A stretch of 64,000 nt of DNA from Candidatus Caldilinea saccharophila (GTDB taxonomy: Bacteria > Chloroflexota > Anaerolineae > Caldilineales > Caldilineaceae): positions 62,001 to 126,000 of the forward strand of contig JADJVW010000015.1 of the NCBI GenBank assembly GCA_016710365.1, in the 5' to 3' direction. Below, in pieces: positions 9,827-20,396 of the stretch. The position numbers were made by a program, and so were the translations under genes. Position 1 is the first letter of the stretch. Each line of letters opens with the position of its first letter. Under the pieces are notes generated by a model. The model did no database searches and was not told where the DNA came from. It saw only the letters and a program-made list of their open reading frames with translations.

Positions 9827-11166
9827 GAGCAAAAATAGTGAAGACAGCAATTGTTGGCGGCGGGATCATGGGCATCACGCTGGCTTATTATCTCGCCCGC
9901 GCCGGTGTCGCCGTTGAAGTTTTCGAGGCGTCCGCGGCGTTGGGTGGGCTGGCGGGGCCGTTGACGTTGCCGGACGGCGTGGAGGTTGACCGGTTTTATC
10001 ACGCCATTTTGCCGAGCGACGCCCACCTGAACGCACTGTGTGCGGAGCTTGGCATCGCCGACCAACTGCGCTTCAAAGAAACGCGCACCGGCTTTTATTA
10101 CAACCGTGCCATCTACTCGATGAATAACATCGTCGAGTTTCTCAAGTTCCCGCCGCTGGGCTGGATCGACCGCTTGCGCCTGGGCATCACCGTGTTGGCC
10201 GCACAACGCGTGCGCGACTGGCAGGAGCTGGAGGGCGTCAGCGTCGAAGAGTGGTTGATCCGGCTGGGTGGCAAGAACACCTACCAGAACATCTGGCGGC
10301 CAATGTTGGCGGCTAAGTTCGACGGCGACTTTCGCAACGTGCCGGCCACGTGGATCTGGTCGCGGCTCGTGCGCGTCAAATCGACGCGGCAAGGCGCCAG
10401 CCAGAGAGAGGGCGCCGGCCACATCATCGGTGGCTATATCACCCTCATCAAGGCGATGGCGCAACAGATCGAAGCCGCAGGGGGGCGCATTCACCTTGCG
10501 ACCCCGGTGCAGGAAGTCTGCATCGAAGGCAACCGCGCGACCGGCGTTCGGCTGGCCGACGGCGTGCATACCTTTGACGCGGTCGCGGTGACGTCGCAAG
10601 TGCCGATCTTCAAACGGTTGATCCCTGGCGCCGCGCCGGAATATCACGAGTTTCTGGGCAAGACCGACTATCTCGGCATTGTCTGTCCGCTGCTGGTGCT
10701 GGAGCGTCCGCTCACCGGTTACTGGACGCTCAACATTACTGACGAGCGCATCCCCTTTACAGGCGTCATCGAGACGACGGCCTACATCGACCCATTGCTC
10801 GTGGGTGGACACTCTCTGGTCTATCTGCCCAAGTACACGGCGCCGGGCAGCACGTTGAGCGATCAATCAGATGCGGAGATCAGGTCGATGTGGATGGAGA
10901 ATCTGCACGCCATGTTCCCCGCGTTTGACGAGGCAACGGTGCGCTATTTCCTGGTGCATCGCGAACGCTACGTCGAACCATTGCACGGTCTGAACTCGGC
11001 TCACCTCATCCCTGCCGTCGAGACGCCGGTGCGCTCGCTCTTTCTGGTGACGACGGCGCAGATCTATCCGGCGTTGACGAACGGCGAATCGGTCAGCCGG
11101 CATGGCCATGAGGCAGCAGAGGCGATTCAGCGTGCGCTGGCGATGCCTGTGGCGGTTGCGGCTTGA
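9823..11166 (+). CDS. FAD/NAD(P)-dependent oxidoreductase, amine-oxidase/protoporphyrinogen-oxidase-like
   Basis: A complete 447-residue flavoprotein. The dinucleotide-binding motif AIVGGGIMGITLAYYLARAG is at residues 9-28, followed by FEASAALGGLAG, the flavin-contact segment of the amine-oxidase/UDP-galactopyranose-mutase group. VDRFYHAIL and FYYNRAIYSM resemble the NAD(P)-binding oxidoreductases common in glycan clusters that are annotated by similarity to protoporphyrinogen oxidase. The substrate is unknown; sugar or lipid-linked sugar oxidation or isomerisation is possible. It is coupled by ATGA to the 2-epimerase and ends next to the GT39-like gene. Confidence 0.78.
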   Translation: MRAKIVKTAIVGGGIMGITLAYYLARAGVAVEVFEASAALGGLAGPLTLPDGVEVDRFYHAILPSDAHLNALCAELGIADQLRFKETRTGFYYNRAIYSMNNIVEFLKFPPLGWIDRLRLGITVLAAQRVRDWQELEGVSVEEWLIRLGGKNTYQNIWRPMLAAKFDGDFRNVPATWIWSRLVRVKSTRQGASQREGAGHIIGGYITLIKAMAQQIEAAGGRIHLATPVQEVCIEGNRATGVRLADGVHTFDAVAVTSQVPIFKRLIPGAAPEYHEFLGKTDYLGIVCPLLVLERPLTGYWTLNITDERIPFTGVIETTAYIDPLLVGGHSLVYLPKYTAPGSTLSDQSDAEIRSMWMENLHAMFPAFDEATVRYFLVHRERYVEPLHGLNSAHLIPAVETPVRSLFLVTTAQIYPALTNGESVSRHGHEAAEAIQRALAMPVAVAA

Positions 11167-11204
11167 AATCGTTGGCGCAAAACGTGGATAGGGAACAGGA
11201 CATT

Positions 11205-12810
11205 ATGGCGACGTCGACAACACCGACAACATCTCAACTGCTTGGCGCATCAGGGCGATCAACTGTCTGGATCAAGACAGCAGTTGCTGTAGGCGCGGGG
11301 TTGTTCATACTCTTTCTCCTCCTCTACAACCTGACCGATTACCCCAAGACCTGGTTTGACGAGGGGTCGCATCTGCACGTACCCAAAGCGCTGGTGACGA
11401 TGGGCGTCTACGCCGATTACAGCAGCGAAGGGTTGCGCCATTATGGACCGACGATCGGCGTCGGCCCGACGGTGATGCTGCCGATAGCCGGTGCATTTCA
11501 GATTTTTGGCATCGGACTGCTGCAGGCGCGTCTGGTCATGGTGCTTTACCTGGCCGCCGCGCTCGTGTTGATGACTCTGCTGGCGCGGCATCTGCTTGGC
11601 GCGCGCGCGGCGTGGGTCGTGGCCGCGCTGCTGCTTACCTCGCCCGCCATCGACATGGTGGAGTTTGGCCGGCAGGTGCTGGGCGAAGTGCCGGGCCTGG
11701 TCTTCATGGCAGCGGGCTTTCTGCTCTGGTTCGTGCGCTGGCGCCGCGCTCGTTGGTGGGAACTGGCGCTGGCCGGCCTGCTGCTGGGCTTGAGCGTCGT
11801 GACCAAGTACCAATATCTGCTGGTGCTGGGCGGTGCGTTGCTGCTGGCGTGGGGCTTGAACCTTGTTTTCTTCAAGCTGCCGCAGCGCGTCTTTCTGATT
11901 CCGGGCATTGTCACCGGAGCCATCTTTGGGGCGTGGCAGGTCTTTACTCTGGTCTATCTGGGGCCGGCGACGATTGGCGAAAACCTGGCATCGCTGCGCG
12001 AATTCACCGCCGGCGCCGCGGCAGTCTTTTCGCAGGAGTTGATGCTGCGTTCGTTGAGTGAGCTGTTCAGCGCCAAAAGCTTTTTTATGGGTGCTCTTTC
12101 CCGTCCTGCTCTACAGTCTCTATTGGTTGGTGCGACCACACGGCGTCATGGCGGAAGGGCAGCTGCCTGCGTCGCGCCAGGATCGTCGCTATCAACTGGC
12201 GATTCTGTATGGGCTGGTGGTCATCAACCTGGTGTGGTATGTGGTGGCGTCGGTAAGCTGGCTGCGCTATGCCTTTGTCGGGCTGGCTTTTGCGACCTTT
12301 TTCGTGGCGCTGACCTTCGCCAACCTGACCGCCAATTTTGACGGTATGCAACTTTGGCAGGCGACTAAGGAGCGCAGCCGGCGCGTGCGCGGTTATGCCG
12401 GACTTGCGTTGTTGCTGTTGCTGGCTGCCATCATCGTGGCGCCGGGCGCACGGCTGGCAATGCGTATTGCCACGGCGCCGCCCGACGATTCGGCGCAGAT
12501 GGCGCAAGTCATGAATGCCGTCGTGCCACTGAACGCGCTGGTCGAAACCTGGGAGCCGCCCATGGGCTTTCTAACCGATCACCGCTACCACTATCCGCCG
12601 CAGTTGCTGCTGAATCGCACCGTTCGTCAGAAGTGGCTGGGGGAGACGAAGGTCGCCGATTTGTACGATTTTGCGGCGCTTGACCCCGAGTATGTCCTCG
12701 TCGGCGAGTTCTCACGTTGGGTGGATGTTTACCCGCAGGAACGCCTGGCCGCCGCAGGGTATAGACTGATCGAATCGCTCGGACAGTATGAGTTGTATCA
12801 ACGCCAGTGA
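11205..12810 (+). CDS. GT39/ArnT-like membrane glycosyltransferase, frameshifted
   Basis: ATG 11205 is preferred over a TTG at 11163 that overlaps the previous gene. The first 35 residues are polar, then a helix (AVGAGLFILFLLLYN) leads to the luminal motif TDYPKTWFDEGSHLH, the acidic D-E site expected in GT-C (ArnT/PMT) enzymes. Many membrane helices follow. Near 12085, in agcttttttatggg, the frame changes; downstream WVLFPVLLYSLYWLV and the soluble tail DLYDFAALDPEYVLVGEF complete a protein of about 535 residues. Such enzymes transfer sugars from polyprenyl-phosphate donors outside the membrane, which would complete the chain begun by 7467 and 8378. The break sits in a T run and is probably a base-calling error. 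Confidence 0.78.
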
Positions 12811-12820
12811 CAAGCAGCAG

Positions 12821-12896
12821 TCTCACGCAGGGGCGCGGAGAGCGCGGAGAAAAGCAATGGAAAGATTTCCTTTGTGCTTTTGACGCCTTCTTGTGA
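12821..12896. repeat. Dispersed intergenic repeat, partly palindromic
   Basis: The gap between the GT39-like and ACP genes begins with TCTCACGCAGGGGCGCGGAG and ends with CTTTGTGCTTTTGACGCC. The same opening (TCTCAC) and closing (CTTTGTG) elements frame the hairpin at 46312-46369. This looks like a dispersed intergenic repeat family rather than coding DNA. Confidence 0.5.
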
Positions 12897-12920
12897 ACAA
12901 AAGAAAACAGGAATGGAACT

Positions 12921-13240
12921 ATGGAAATTACACAACAGGCAGTAAGCCGCCAACAGGTCGTCGATATCATTCTTGCCGCGCTGCATGATGTGCTGGAAGG
13001 CGTCGCCGCGGAAGCAACGCCAGCGCTAGATGAAAACACGCGATTGATTGGGCGGTCAGCGGTGCTCGACTCGATGGGGTTGGTGACGCTGATCGTCGAG
13101 ACGGAACAACGGCTGGAGGCTGATTACGACATCGTCGTCATGTTGGCCGACGACCGGGCAATGTCGCAGACGCGCAGCCCATTCTTGTCGATCAGTGCGC
13201 TCGCCGATTACGTGATGCAGTTGGTGGTCGAGCAAAGCGT

Positions 13241-13244
<4 letters not shown>
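12921..13244 (+). CDS. Acyl carrier protein
   Basis: A 107-residue acidic protein with the 4'-phosphopantetheine site DSMGLVTL (Ser in D-S-M-G, about residue 53) followed by the usual helix with E-x-E (VETEQRLEADYDI). Length is a little above the 75-90 typical of ACPs because of an N-terminal extension. It overlaps the SDR reductase by ATGA and lies upstream of an AMP-forming ligase. That order suggests a dedicated carrier on which an acyl group is loaded by the ligase, reduced by the SDR and then passed to a sugar acyltransferase. Confidence 0.85.
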
Positions 13245-13942
<698 letters not shown>

Positions 13943-14013
13943 CGGAGTTTGCCCCAATAACCCTCACGCGCATCTTTTCGAGCGTGATCTGACTGTAGGC
14001 ATCAAGGAGGCTT

Positions 14014-15360
14014 ATGCACCAGCATATTCAGTGGCTGACTAATCGTATGGCTGTTTGGTCGGTGCAACCCTGTCTGATCTGGCGCGACTGCGCGACCACC
14101 TATGGCGAGATCCTGGAACGCGTCTCCTTCTGGCGTGCGTTTCTTGACGAGCATCAGATCGCACCGGGCGAAATGGTGACGTTGGACGGCGACTATTCGC
14201 CCGCCACCGTGTCGCTGCTGCTGGCGCTGATCGACCGCGGCGCCATCGTCGTGCCGCTCACCAAGGCCGCGGAGGCGCATCGTGAGGAGTTTCTGGAGGT
14301 CGCTCAGGTCGAGTCGATCATCAGCGTGGACGAGCAGGCTCGCTGGACGGTCACACGCACGCCGCCCCACGCCGACAACTCATTGATCGAAGCGCTGCGT
14401 CAGACCGGCGATCCGGGGCTGGTGCTCTTCTCGTCCGGATCGACCGGCAAGAGCAAGGCCGCGCTCCACAACTTCACCCATCTGCTGGACAAATTCAAGG
14501 TGACGCGCCAGCAGATGCGTACGATCACCTTCTTACTGCTCGACCACATCGGTGGCATCAACACGCTGCTGTACACGCTCTCTAACGGTGGCGTCGTCAT
14601 CTCGATCCGCGAGCGCGACCCGGAGATCGTCTGCCGCGCCGTCGCTACGCACAAAACGGAGATGCTACCGACCTCGCCGACCTTTGTGAATCTGCTGTTG
14701 ATGTCACACGCCTACGAACGCTATGACCTTTCCTCGCTGAAGCTGATCACCTATGGCACCGAGGTCATGCCGGAAAGCACGCTGACGCGTATGCACGCGC
14801 TCTTCCCCGCCATCAAACTTCAGCAGACCTATGGGCTTTCGGAATTGGGCATCCTGCGCTCCAAATCGAAGGATTCCGGCTCGCTATGGGTGAAGGTGGG
14901 GGGCGAAGGCTTCGAGACCAAAGTCGTCGACGGCATTCTGTGGATCAAGGCGCACTCGGCTATGCTTGGCTATCTCAATGCGCCCAGCCCCTTCGATGCG
15001 GAGGGTTGGTTCAACACCAACGATATGGTCGAAGTGGATGGCGAATATATCCGCATTCTGGGGCGCAAGAGCGAGATCATCAACGTCGGTGGGCAGAAGG
15101 TCTACCCGGCTGAGGTGGAGAGCGTCTTGTTGCAGATGGACAATGTCGCCGATGCCGTCGTGCTCGGTGAGCCGCATCCGATCACCGGCAATATCGTGAC
15201 GGCGCGTGTGAACCTGGTGGAGCCGGAGCCGGCGCAGGCATTCCGCCAGCGGGTGCGCGCCTTCTGCCGGGAGCGATTGGCGTCGTATAAAGCGCCCGTC
15301 AAGGTGGAGATCGTCGACGCCGAACAGTTCAACGCCCGGTACAAACGGGTGCGTCGCTAG
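14014..15360 (+). CDS. AMP-forming acyl ligase (ANL superfamily)
   Basis: A 448-residue adenylate-forming enzyme with AAGGAGG shortly before the ATG. Visible core motifs are VLFSSGSTGKSKAAL (P-loop, about 140), QQTYGLSE (about 272), and TNDMVEVDGEYIRILGRKSE with VGGQKVYPAEVE (about 335-370). The C-terminal lysine region reads FNARYKRVRR in place of the common N-G-K; the Lys there may be the catalytic one. Expected reaction: ATP-dependent activation of a carboxylic acid and transfer to CoA or to the ACP encoded at 12921. Acids with a 3-hydroxy or similar group used to decorate amino sugars are plausible substrates. It closes the sugar-synthesis half of the locus. Confidence 0.83.
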   Translation: MHQHIQWLTNRMAVWSVQPCLIWRDCATTYGEILERVSFWRAFLDEHQIAPGEMVTLDGDYSPATVSLLLALIDRGAIVVPLTKAAEAHREEFLEVAQVESIISVDEQARWTVTRTPPHADNSLIEALRQTGDPGLVLFSSGSTGKSKAALHNFTHLLDKFKVTRQQMRTITFLLLDHIGGINTLLYTLSNGGVVISIRERDPEIVCRAVATHKTEMLPTSPTFVNLLLMSHAYERYDLSSLKLITYGTEVMPESTLTRMHALFPAIKLQQTYGLSELGILRSKSKDSGSLWVKVGGEGFETKVVDGILWIKAHSAMLGYLNAPSPFDAEGWFNTNDMVEVDGEYIRILGRKSEIINVGGQKVYPAEVESVLLQMDNVADAVVLGEPHPITGNIVTARVNLVEPEPAQAFRQRVRAFCRERLASYKAPVKVEIVDAEQFNARYKRVRR

Positions 15361-15692
15361 CGCGCAAGCAGACGCGTTTCGCGCTTACCCACAAGCGGGT
15401 TTCTCAAAGGAACTCGGCTTATAAAGCGAATCAGACTATGCATCGACCACGCGCGCCCAGAATAAATGGGGGGTGTCAGCAAGCTGTAAGCGATTTTATA
15501 GCAACAGGTGTGATATGCTGCAACCGATTGACATGATTACGAAGTACAAGGAAGCAACTTGGTCTCATGCCGCTGTTGTTATTCTAAAGTCGAACCCCCT
15601 GGATCGGGCCGGGCGTCGATAAGGAACATCGCAGAAAATGCAGGTGAGACGGGTGATTTTCTTGTGCACACTGCCTGAAGGGGAATGAGCAC
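15361..15692. other. Intergenic region before the secreted-protein block
   Basis: A 332-bp gap without a convincing gene. It contains the second copy of the promoter element (TGTCAGC at 15474, -10 at 15514) and a GAAGGGGAA ribosome-binding site shortly before 15693. The first 100 bp hold only weak short inverted repeats; no strong terminator is seen for the ligase gene. Confidence 0.6.
15474..15519 (+). promoter_or_regulatory. Promoter-like element matching the one at 2847
   Basis: TGTCAGC at 15474, TGTAAG at 15485 and a TGA-TATGCT extended -10 at 15514-15519 keep the same 40-bp and 29-bp distances seen at 2847-2892. It lies about 175 bp before the large secreted LamG gene and could give a long leader. 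Confidence 0.5.
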
Positions 15693-18600
15693 ATGGGAAC
15701 CTATCTAGATCTTTCATCGATGCGGAGATGGGCTGCTGTCCACCTGCGAACCAGCCAGCAGGCAGCGAGCATCTTACTCATCGTGGGTGTGCTTTTTGCC
15801 TTGTTGGTGAGCCAAGTGAAGTTCGCGCCAGTGGCGCTTGCTCAGCAGAGCGGCGTCATCATCCACGACAGCGTGGGCGATTTTACGCCGCTCTGCGCCA
15901 CCAATACATCGTTGACTGTCAGCGATGCGCTGGGCGGCGAGTTGCGGCTTGCCGCCACGCTGGAGGACTATTTCTCGGGTGCGGCAGTGGATACAAATCG
16001 CTGGCTGGTGGGCAGCGCCAACACCTGGTACACGGCGCCGGTGACGGTTGTGGATGGCGCCGTCACCCTCGATGCTATGTATCTACGCTCGCAAATGAAC
16101 TTTGCTTCCACGCAACCGCGCTTCTTTGAGGCGCGTGCTTTGCCGCGTGTGGGTGGTGTGGCATCCGGGCCTAATGACCTGGGCTTCTACCGGGAGTTGG
16201 CGCCACAGGACCCGAATGCGCCCACCGGCGCCACGGCCTTTCGTCTGTTTATCACCCGCTCTGACAACACCATCTTTGTCGGCGCACGTGATGGCGTCAG
16301 CCCCAATCCTGCGTATAACGTTGATCTTTCTGCGCTTGACCTGACTCAATATCATGTATATCGAGTGGAATGGGATAACGCTGAGACGCGCTACTTTGTC
16401 GACGGCGTCCAACAAGCCACCACGCCAGGGGCAGCAACGCTCGACACGTACGCGTTCCTTTACAGCCAGACGCCTGCCGGTTCTGGCGTCAGCCCACTGC
16501 GCGTCGATTGGGCGCGTGCAGGGCAATATGCTCCAAGCGGCTCTTTTGTCTCTTGCCCACAGGATGCCGGCCAGCCGGTTGACTGGTTAAATCTAACCCT
16601 GGATGCGACCACCCCAGCCGGTGCAACGACGGCAGCGTGGACGCGCACTTCGACCGATGGCGTCAATTGGACGGAATGGGCGCAGACTGCCGGCGCTGCG
16701 GTGACAAGCCCGGCGGGGCAGTACTTGCAATATCGTCTCGACCTCGTCACGACCAACGTCATGCAGTCGCCGGAAGTGCGCAGCGTCACCCTGCAAAACG
16801 CGCCGGTAGGCTCGGCCACCAATACGCCGACGCCGACCAACACGCCGATCCCAACCGATACGCCGACCAACACGCCGATCCCGACTGATACGCCGACCAA
16901 TACGCCGACCAACACACCGACCAACACGCCGACCAACACGCCGACCAACACGCCGACCAATACGCCGACTAGTGTGCCAACTAATACACCAACGGCGGGT
17001 TTTGTTCCCGTCGGGCCTGCGGGCATTATGCAGACGACGGCGGGTGACTTTGCCATCCCCTGCGCCGTATTAAGCGGCGCCAGTGTGAGCGACGCTGGCG
17101 GCGGTGAGGTGCGCCTGCAACCGACCATCGAAGATTATTTCAATGGCACGGCGATCGATACGGGGCGGTGGCTGATCAACTACGCCAATACGTGGTACAC
17201 CGTGCCGCCTGTGATCGGCAACGGTGTGGTTGCGCTCGACGGGTCTCTGCTGCGCTCGCAGATCAATATGCAGCCCTATCAACCGCGCTTTATCGAGGTG
17301 CGCGCCCTTCAGCGCGTCAACGGCGCAAATGCCGGCTGGCCCGATATCGGCTTTTATCGTGAACAGCCACCGCTTACCTAAGGCAGCACATATCCTGCCG
17401 ACAGTGCGCTGCGCGTTTTTGTCACACGGGACACGAACACCACCTACCTGCGCGGTCGCGACGGCAACGAGACCCAGCCGCTGATCGATATTGATATTCC
17501 TTCGCTCAACCTGGCGGAGTATCACATTTTCCGCATCGAGTGGGATGCCTCCGGCTCGCGCTTCTACATCGATGGCGTGCTGCAAGGGACGATCCCCGGT
17601 GCGCCTACGCTCAATACCTGGGCCTTTATCTATCATCAAACGCCGGCCACTTATGGCGCCAGCCCTATGAATGTGGATTGGGCGCGCGTCGGTCAATATC
17701 CGGCGGCAGGCAGCTACACCTCTTGCGTCTACGATGCGGGACAGGCAGCGCCGTGGGGAAGCCTCACGATGGACGCTGGCGCGCCAGCCAATACGGGCGC
17801 CGTCGCGCTGACGCGCACTTCGCCGGATGGCGCGAACTGGAGCGGATGGGCGCCGGTGAGCGGCAACGTCATCAACAGCCCCGCCGCACGTTACTTCCAA
17901 TATCGCCTCGACTTGAGCACCGCCAATGTGATGCAGTCCCCAGAGGTGCGCGCGGTGAATGTACAGTTTACTGGCCCGACGCCGACGCCGACCAACACGC
18001 CGACGCCTGGCCCGTCACCCACGCCACTGCCGCCGACTGCCACCTTCACACCCACGCCGATTCCGCCCACACCGACGACTATGCCGACGGTGATGCCCGG
18101 CGCCAATTCTGCGCTGCAATTCGATGGCGTCAACGACTTCCTGAGCGCCGGCGCCAGTGCGGGCGGCGGCCCGGTGACAGTCGAGATGTGGCTGCGCCCC
18201 AGTGTTGCCAACGCAGCCGGCATTGTTTTATTGGGCGGCAATGAAAACAGCGGTTATTCCTTTGAAATGGAGAACGGGCGCATCGTTTTCTGGGTGCGGA
18301 CAAATCAGGGGTGGCAATCGATCAGCCATCCCACCGTGTTGTCGGCAGGCGTTTGGTATCACGTCGCCGCCACCTATGATGCTGGTGTATTGCGCACCTT
18401 TGTCAACGGTCAGGCTTCTGGTGCAGGTGCAGTCGGCGCCACGCTTACCCAAGGCCCGCTTGTGCAGATAGGCGCTTTCTCCGGCTATCCTGCCTTCGCC
18501 GGTGCGCTGGATGACGTGCGCATCTCTAATATTGCGCGCTATGCTGCTAATTTCGCCCTGCCGACCGCCCCCCACGCCGTCGATGCCAATACGGTCGATC

Positions 18601-19524
18601 TGTGGCGATTTAATGAAGCAGCGGGACAACTGACCGCGGATGCAGCGGGCGCGCCGAACACCGCCACGCTCGGCGCATCGAATCAGGCAGACGCTGCGGA
18701 TCCGACCTGGACTGCCGGCTATCCCTTCCCCAATCCAGCCAACTGCGACGCCGACGAATACGCCGCTGCCAACCAACACGCCGCTGCCGACCAACACGCC
18801 GCTGCCGACCAATACGCCGCTGCCCACGAACACACCGACGCCAGGGCCATCGCCCACGCCGACGAATATACCTACCAATACGCCAGCACCGGGCGCCAAT
18901 GCCGCGCTGACTTTTGATGGTGCCAATGATTTTGTCGCCGCGGCGCGCTCCGTCAGCACATCACGCTTCACGGTCGAGGCGTGGGTGCGTCCGGCGGCGG
19001 CAAACACTAGCGGCATCATTCTGGCCGAAGCTGACGACGACAATGGATGGTCGCTGGAACTCGATGCAGGTCGACCGATTTTGTGGTTGTCAACCAATGT
19101 CGGCTGGCAAGGCGTCTTCTATCCCGCGGCGCTGCCCGCTGCTCAATGGACGCATCTGGCGGCTGTCTACGACAACGGCGCGGTGCGTCTCTTTGTCAAC
19201 GGCGTTTCGTCGACGCCAGCCACGGTCGGGGCGACATTGCGTATCGCCGCAGGGGGGCTGCGCATAGGCGGCGTGCCTGGGTACTCCTACCTTGGCGGCG
19301 CGGTGGATGATGTGCGGATTTCTGCGTCAGTGCGTTATACGGCCAACTTCGCGCCGCCTGCCATACTGCCGGCGCCAGATGCCAATACCCTGGCGCAATG
19401 GGCCTTTAACGAAGGCAGCGGACAAAGCGTGGCGGATGCTTCTCCCAATGGGCGCACCGGCACGCTGGGTGCTTCCACCGCAACAGGCGCAGATGATCCT
19501 GTCTGGGGCGCGGCCAATCGTTAG
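15693..19524 (+). CDS. Giant secreted multi-module LamG protein, one in-frame stop and one frameshift
   Basis: The start follows GAAGGGGAA. A signal peptide (about 25-50, ending ALAQQ) is followed by two copies of a module of about 290 residues (about 15866-16795 and 17020-17970). The module has an opening Cys, EDYF..DTxRW, YxVEWD and a closing C-x-x-DAG then a W-rich tail. Two LamG/concanavalin-like domains follow (about 18100-18705 and 18890-19520; ALQFDGVNDF, ALTFDGANDF, ending W.FNE). TPTNTP-type linkers separate the modules. A TAA at 17379 interrupts the frame, but the same frame continues correctly (GSTYPADSALRVFVTR). Near 18741 one base seems missing before the PTATPTNTP linker. Repaired length is about 1,277 residues. 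LamG domains usually bind carbohydrate or protein ligands outside the cell. Confidence 0.78.
16818..16994 (+). repeat. Tandem 12-bp coding repeat, Thr-Pro-Thr-Asn linker
   Basis: Repeats of the type accaacacgccg encode (T-N-T-P) units joining the first two modules of the giant protein. Pro/Thr runs of this kind form extended linkers and may be O-glycosylated. The array should be prone to slippage. Confidence 0.85.
18761..18832 (+). repeat. Four 18-bp coding repeats, TPLPTN linker
   Basis: Four near-identical 18-bp units starting cgccgctgcc encode T-P-L-P-T-N repeats between the two LamG domains. The frameshift of the gene lies about 20 bp upstream. Confidence 0.85.
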
Positions 19525-19542
19525 GCTCTGGGAGTTTACCTG

Positions 19543-20382
19543 GTGCGCGCGGGCTTGTTGCTTGTTCTAACGCTGCTCCTTTTCTGCGGCGGCTGTGTCT
19601 CACCGGCTTCGTCTTTGACGAAGCCAGAGGCGCAGCCGCCGGCGCGCGTTGACCCCCTTACCGGTGACGCCTATCCAACGCCAATGTTGGAACTCTCTAC
19701 GCGTGAGCGTCGTCAGGTTCAGTTCGCTTCCGGTGATGTGACCTTGGCCGGCGAACTTGACCTGCCGCGCTCCCCGGAAACCGCGCCGCTGGTGTTCATT
19801 ATTCATCATTCGGGGCCTGTGACGCGCGATGCGTATGGCTATCTGGCCGAATTGTTGACCAGCGCCGGGTTCGCCATTTTCCGTTTCGATAAACGTGGCG
19901 TCGGCGCAAGCGAAGGCGTCTACGGCTGCTGTGAAGCTGAAGACGCCCTCGCTGCGTACCGGGCGGCGGTTACGCAGCAGGGCATCGACCGGGGGCAGGT
20001 GTTCATCGTCGCCCAGAGCATTGGCACTGAGCAGCTTGCCGCCCATTTTGAGGAATTTGCCGCCATTCAACCGCCGGTCGGGGTAGTTTTGCTCTCTAGC
20101 CTGCTTGGGCCGGAACTCATTGCTGCCATCGCCGCGCCTGTGCATATCATCGTTTCTGACAGTGAGAGCAATCTTGACGCCATCAGTGCGCAGGCGGCCG
20201 CGGCGCATCAGCAACAATGGCCTTATGGTGCGACCTATTACATCGCCGATCACAGCGAACACACGCTGTTTGATATTAGTGACGAGCCGATCGATTGGAG
20301 CGATCCAGTTTGGGTGCAACGTTATCACCGTGGCGCCATGCAAAGCATGATCGACTGGATGCGGAATATCAATGAAAATTAG
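19543..20382 (+). CDS. Lipoprotein alpha/beta hydrolase
   Basis: The product has 279 residues from a GTG start. A hydrophobic N-terminus ends in a lipobox-like FCGGC at about 14-18, so the mature protein is probably lipid-anchored. The hydrolase core shows FIIHHSGP (oxyanion region), FDKRGVGASEG, the nucleophile elbow A-Q-S-I-G in place of G-x-S-x-G, and a C-terminal His in SEHTLFD. The fold resembles dienelactone-hydrolase or serine-esterase groups; an extracellular ester is the likely target, for example acyl groups on the exported glycan. It sits between two LamG genes, 14 bp before the second. Confidence 0.75.
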   Translation: MRAGLLLVLTLLLFCGGCVSPASSLTKPEAQPPARVDPLTGDAYPTPMLELSTRERRQVQFASGDVTLAGELDLPRSPETAPLVFIIHHSGPVTRDAYGYLAELLTSAGFAIFRFDKRGVGASEGVYGCCEAEDALAAYRAAVTQQGIDRGQVFIVAQSIGTEQLAAHFEEFAAIQPPVGVVLLSSLLGPELIAAIAAPVHIIVSDSESNLDAISAQAAAAHQQQWPYGATYYIADHSEHTLFDISDEPIDWSDPVWVQRYHRGAMQSMIDWMRNINEN

Positions 20383-20396
20383 AAAGAAGGTCCACC

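Noticed and set aside
16460..17128. Minus-strand frame with a Val-Gly-Val repeat
   Set aside because: It is the complement of the Thr-Pro-Asn linker DNA; the repeat is a mirror effect, not an elastin-like protein.
17379..18917. A separate gene starting after the TAA at 17379
   Set aside because: The same frame continues the interrupted module directly, with no start codon or ribosome-binding site at the right place.
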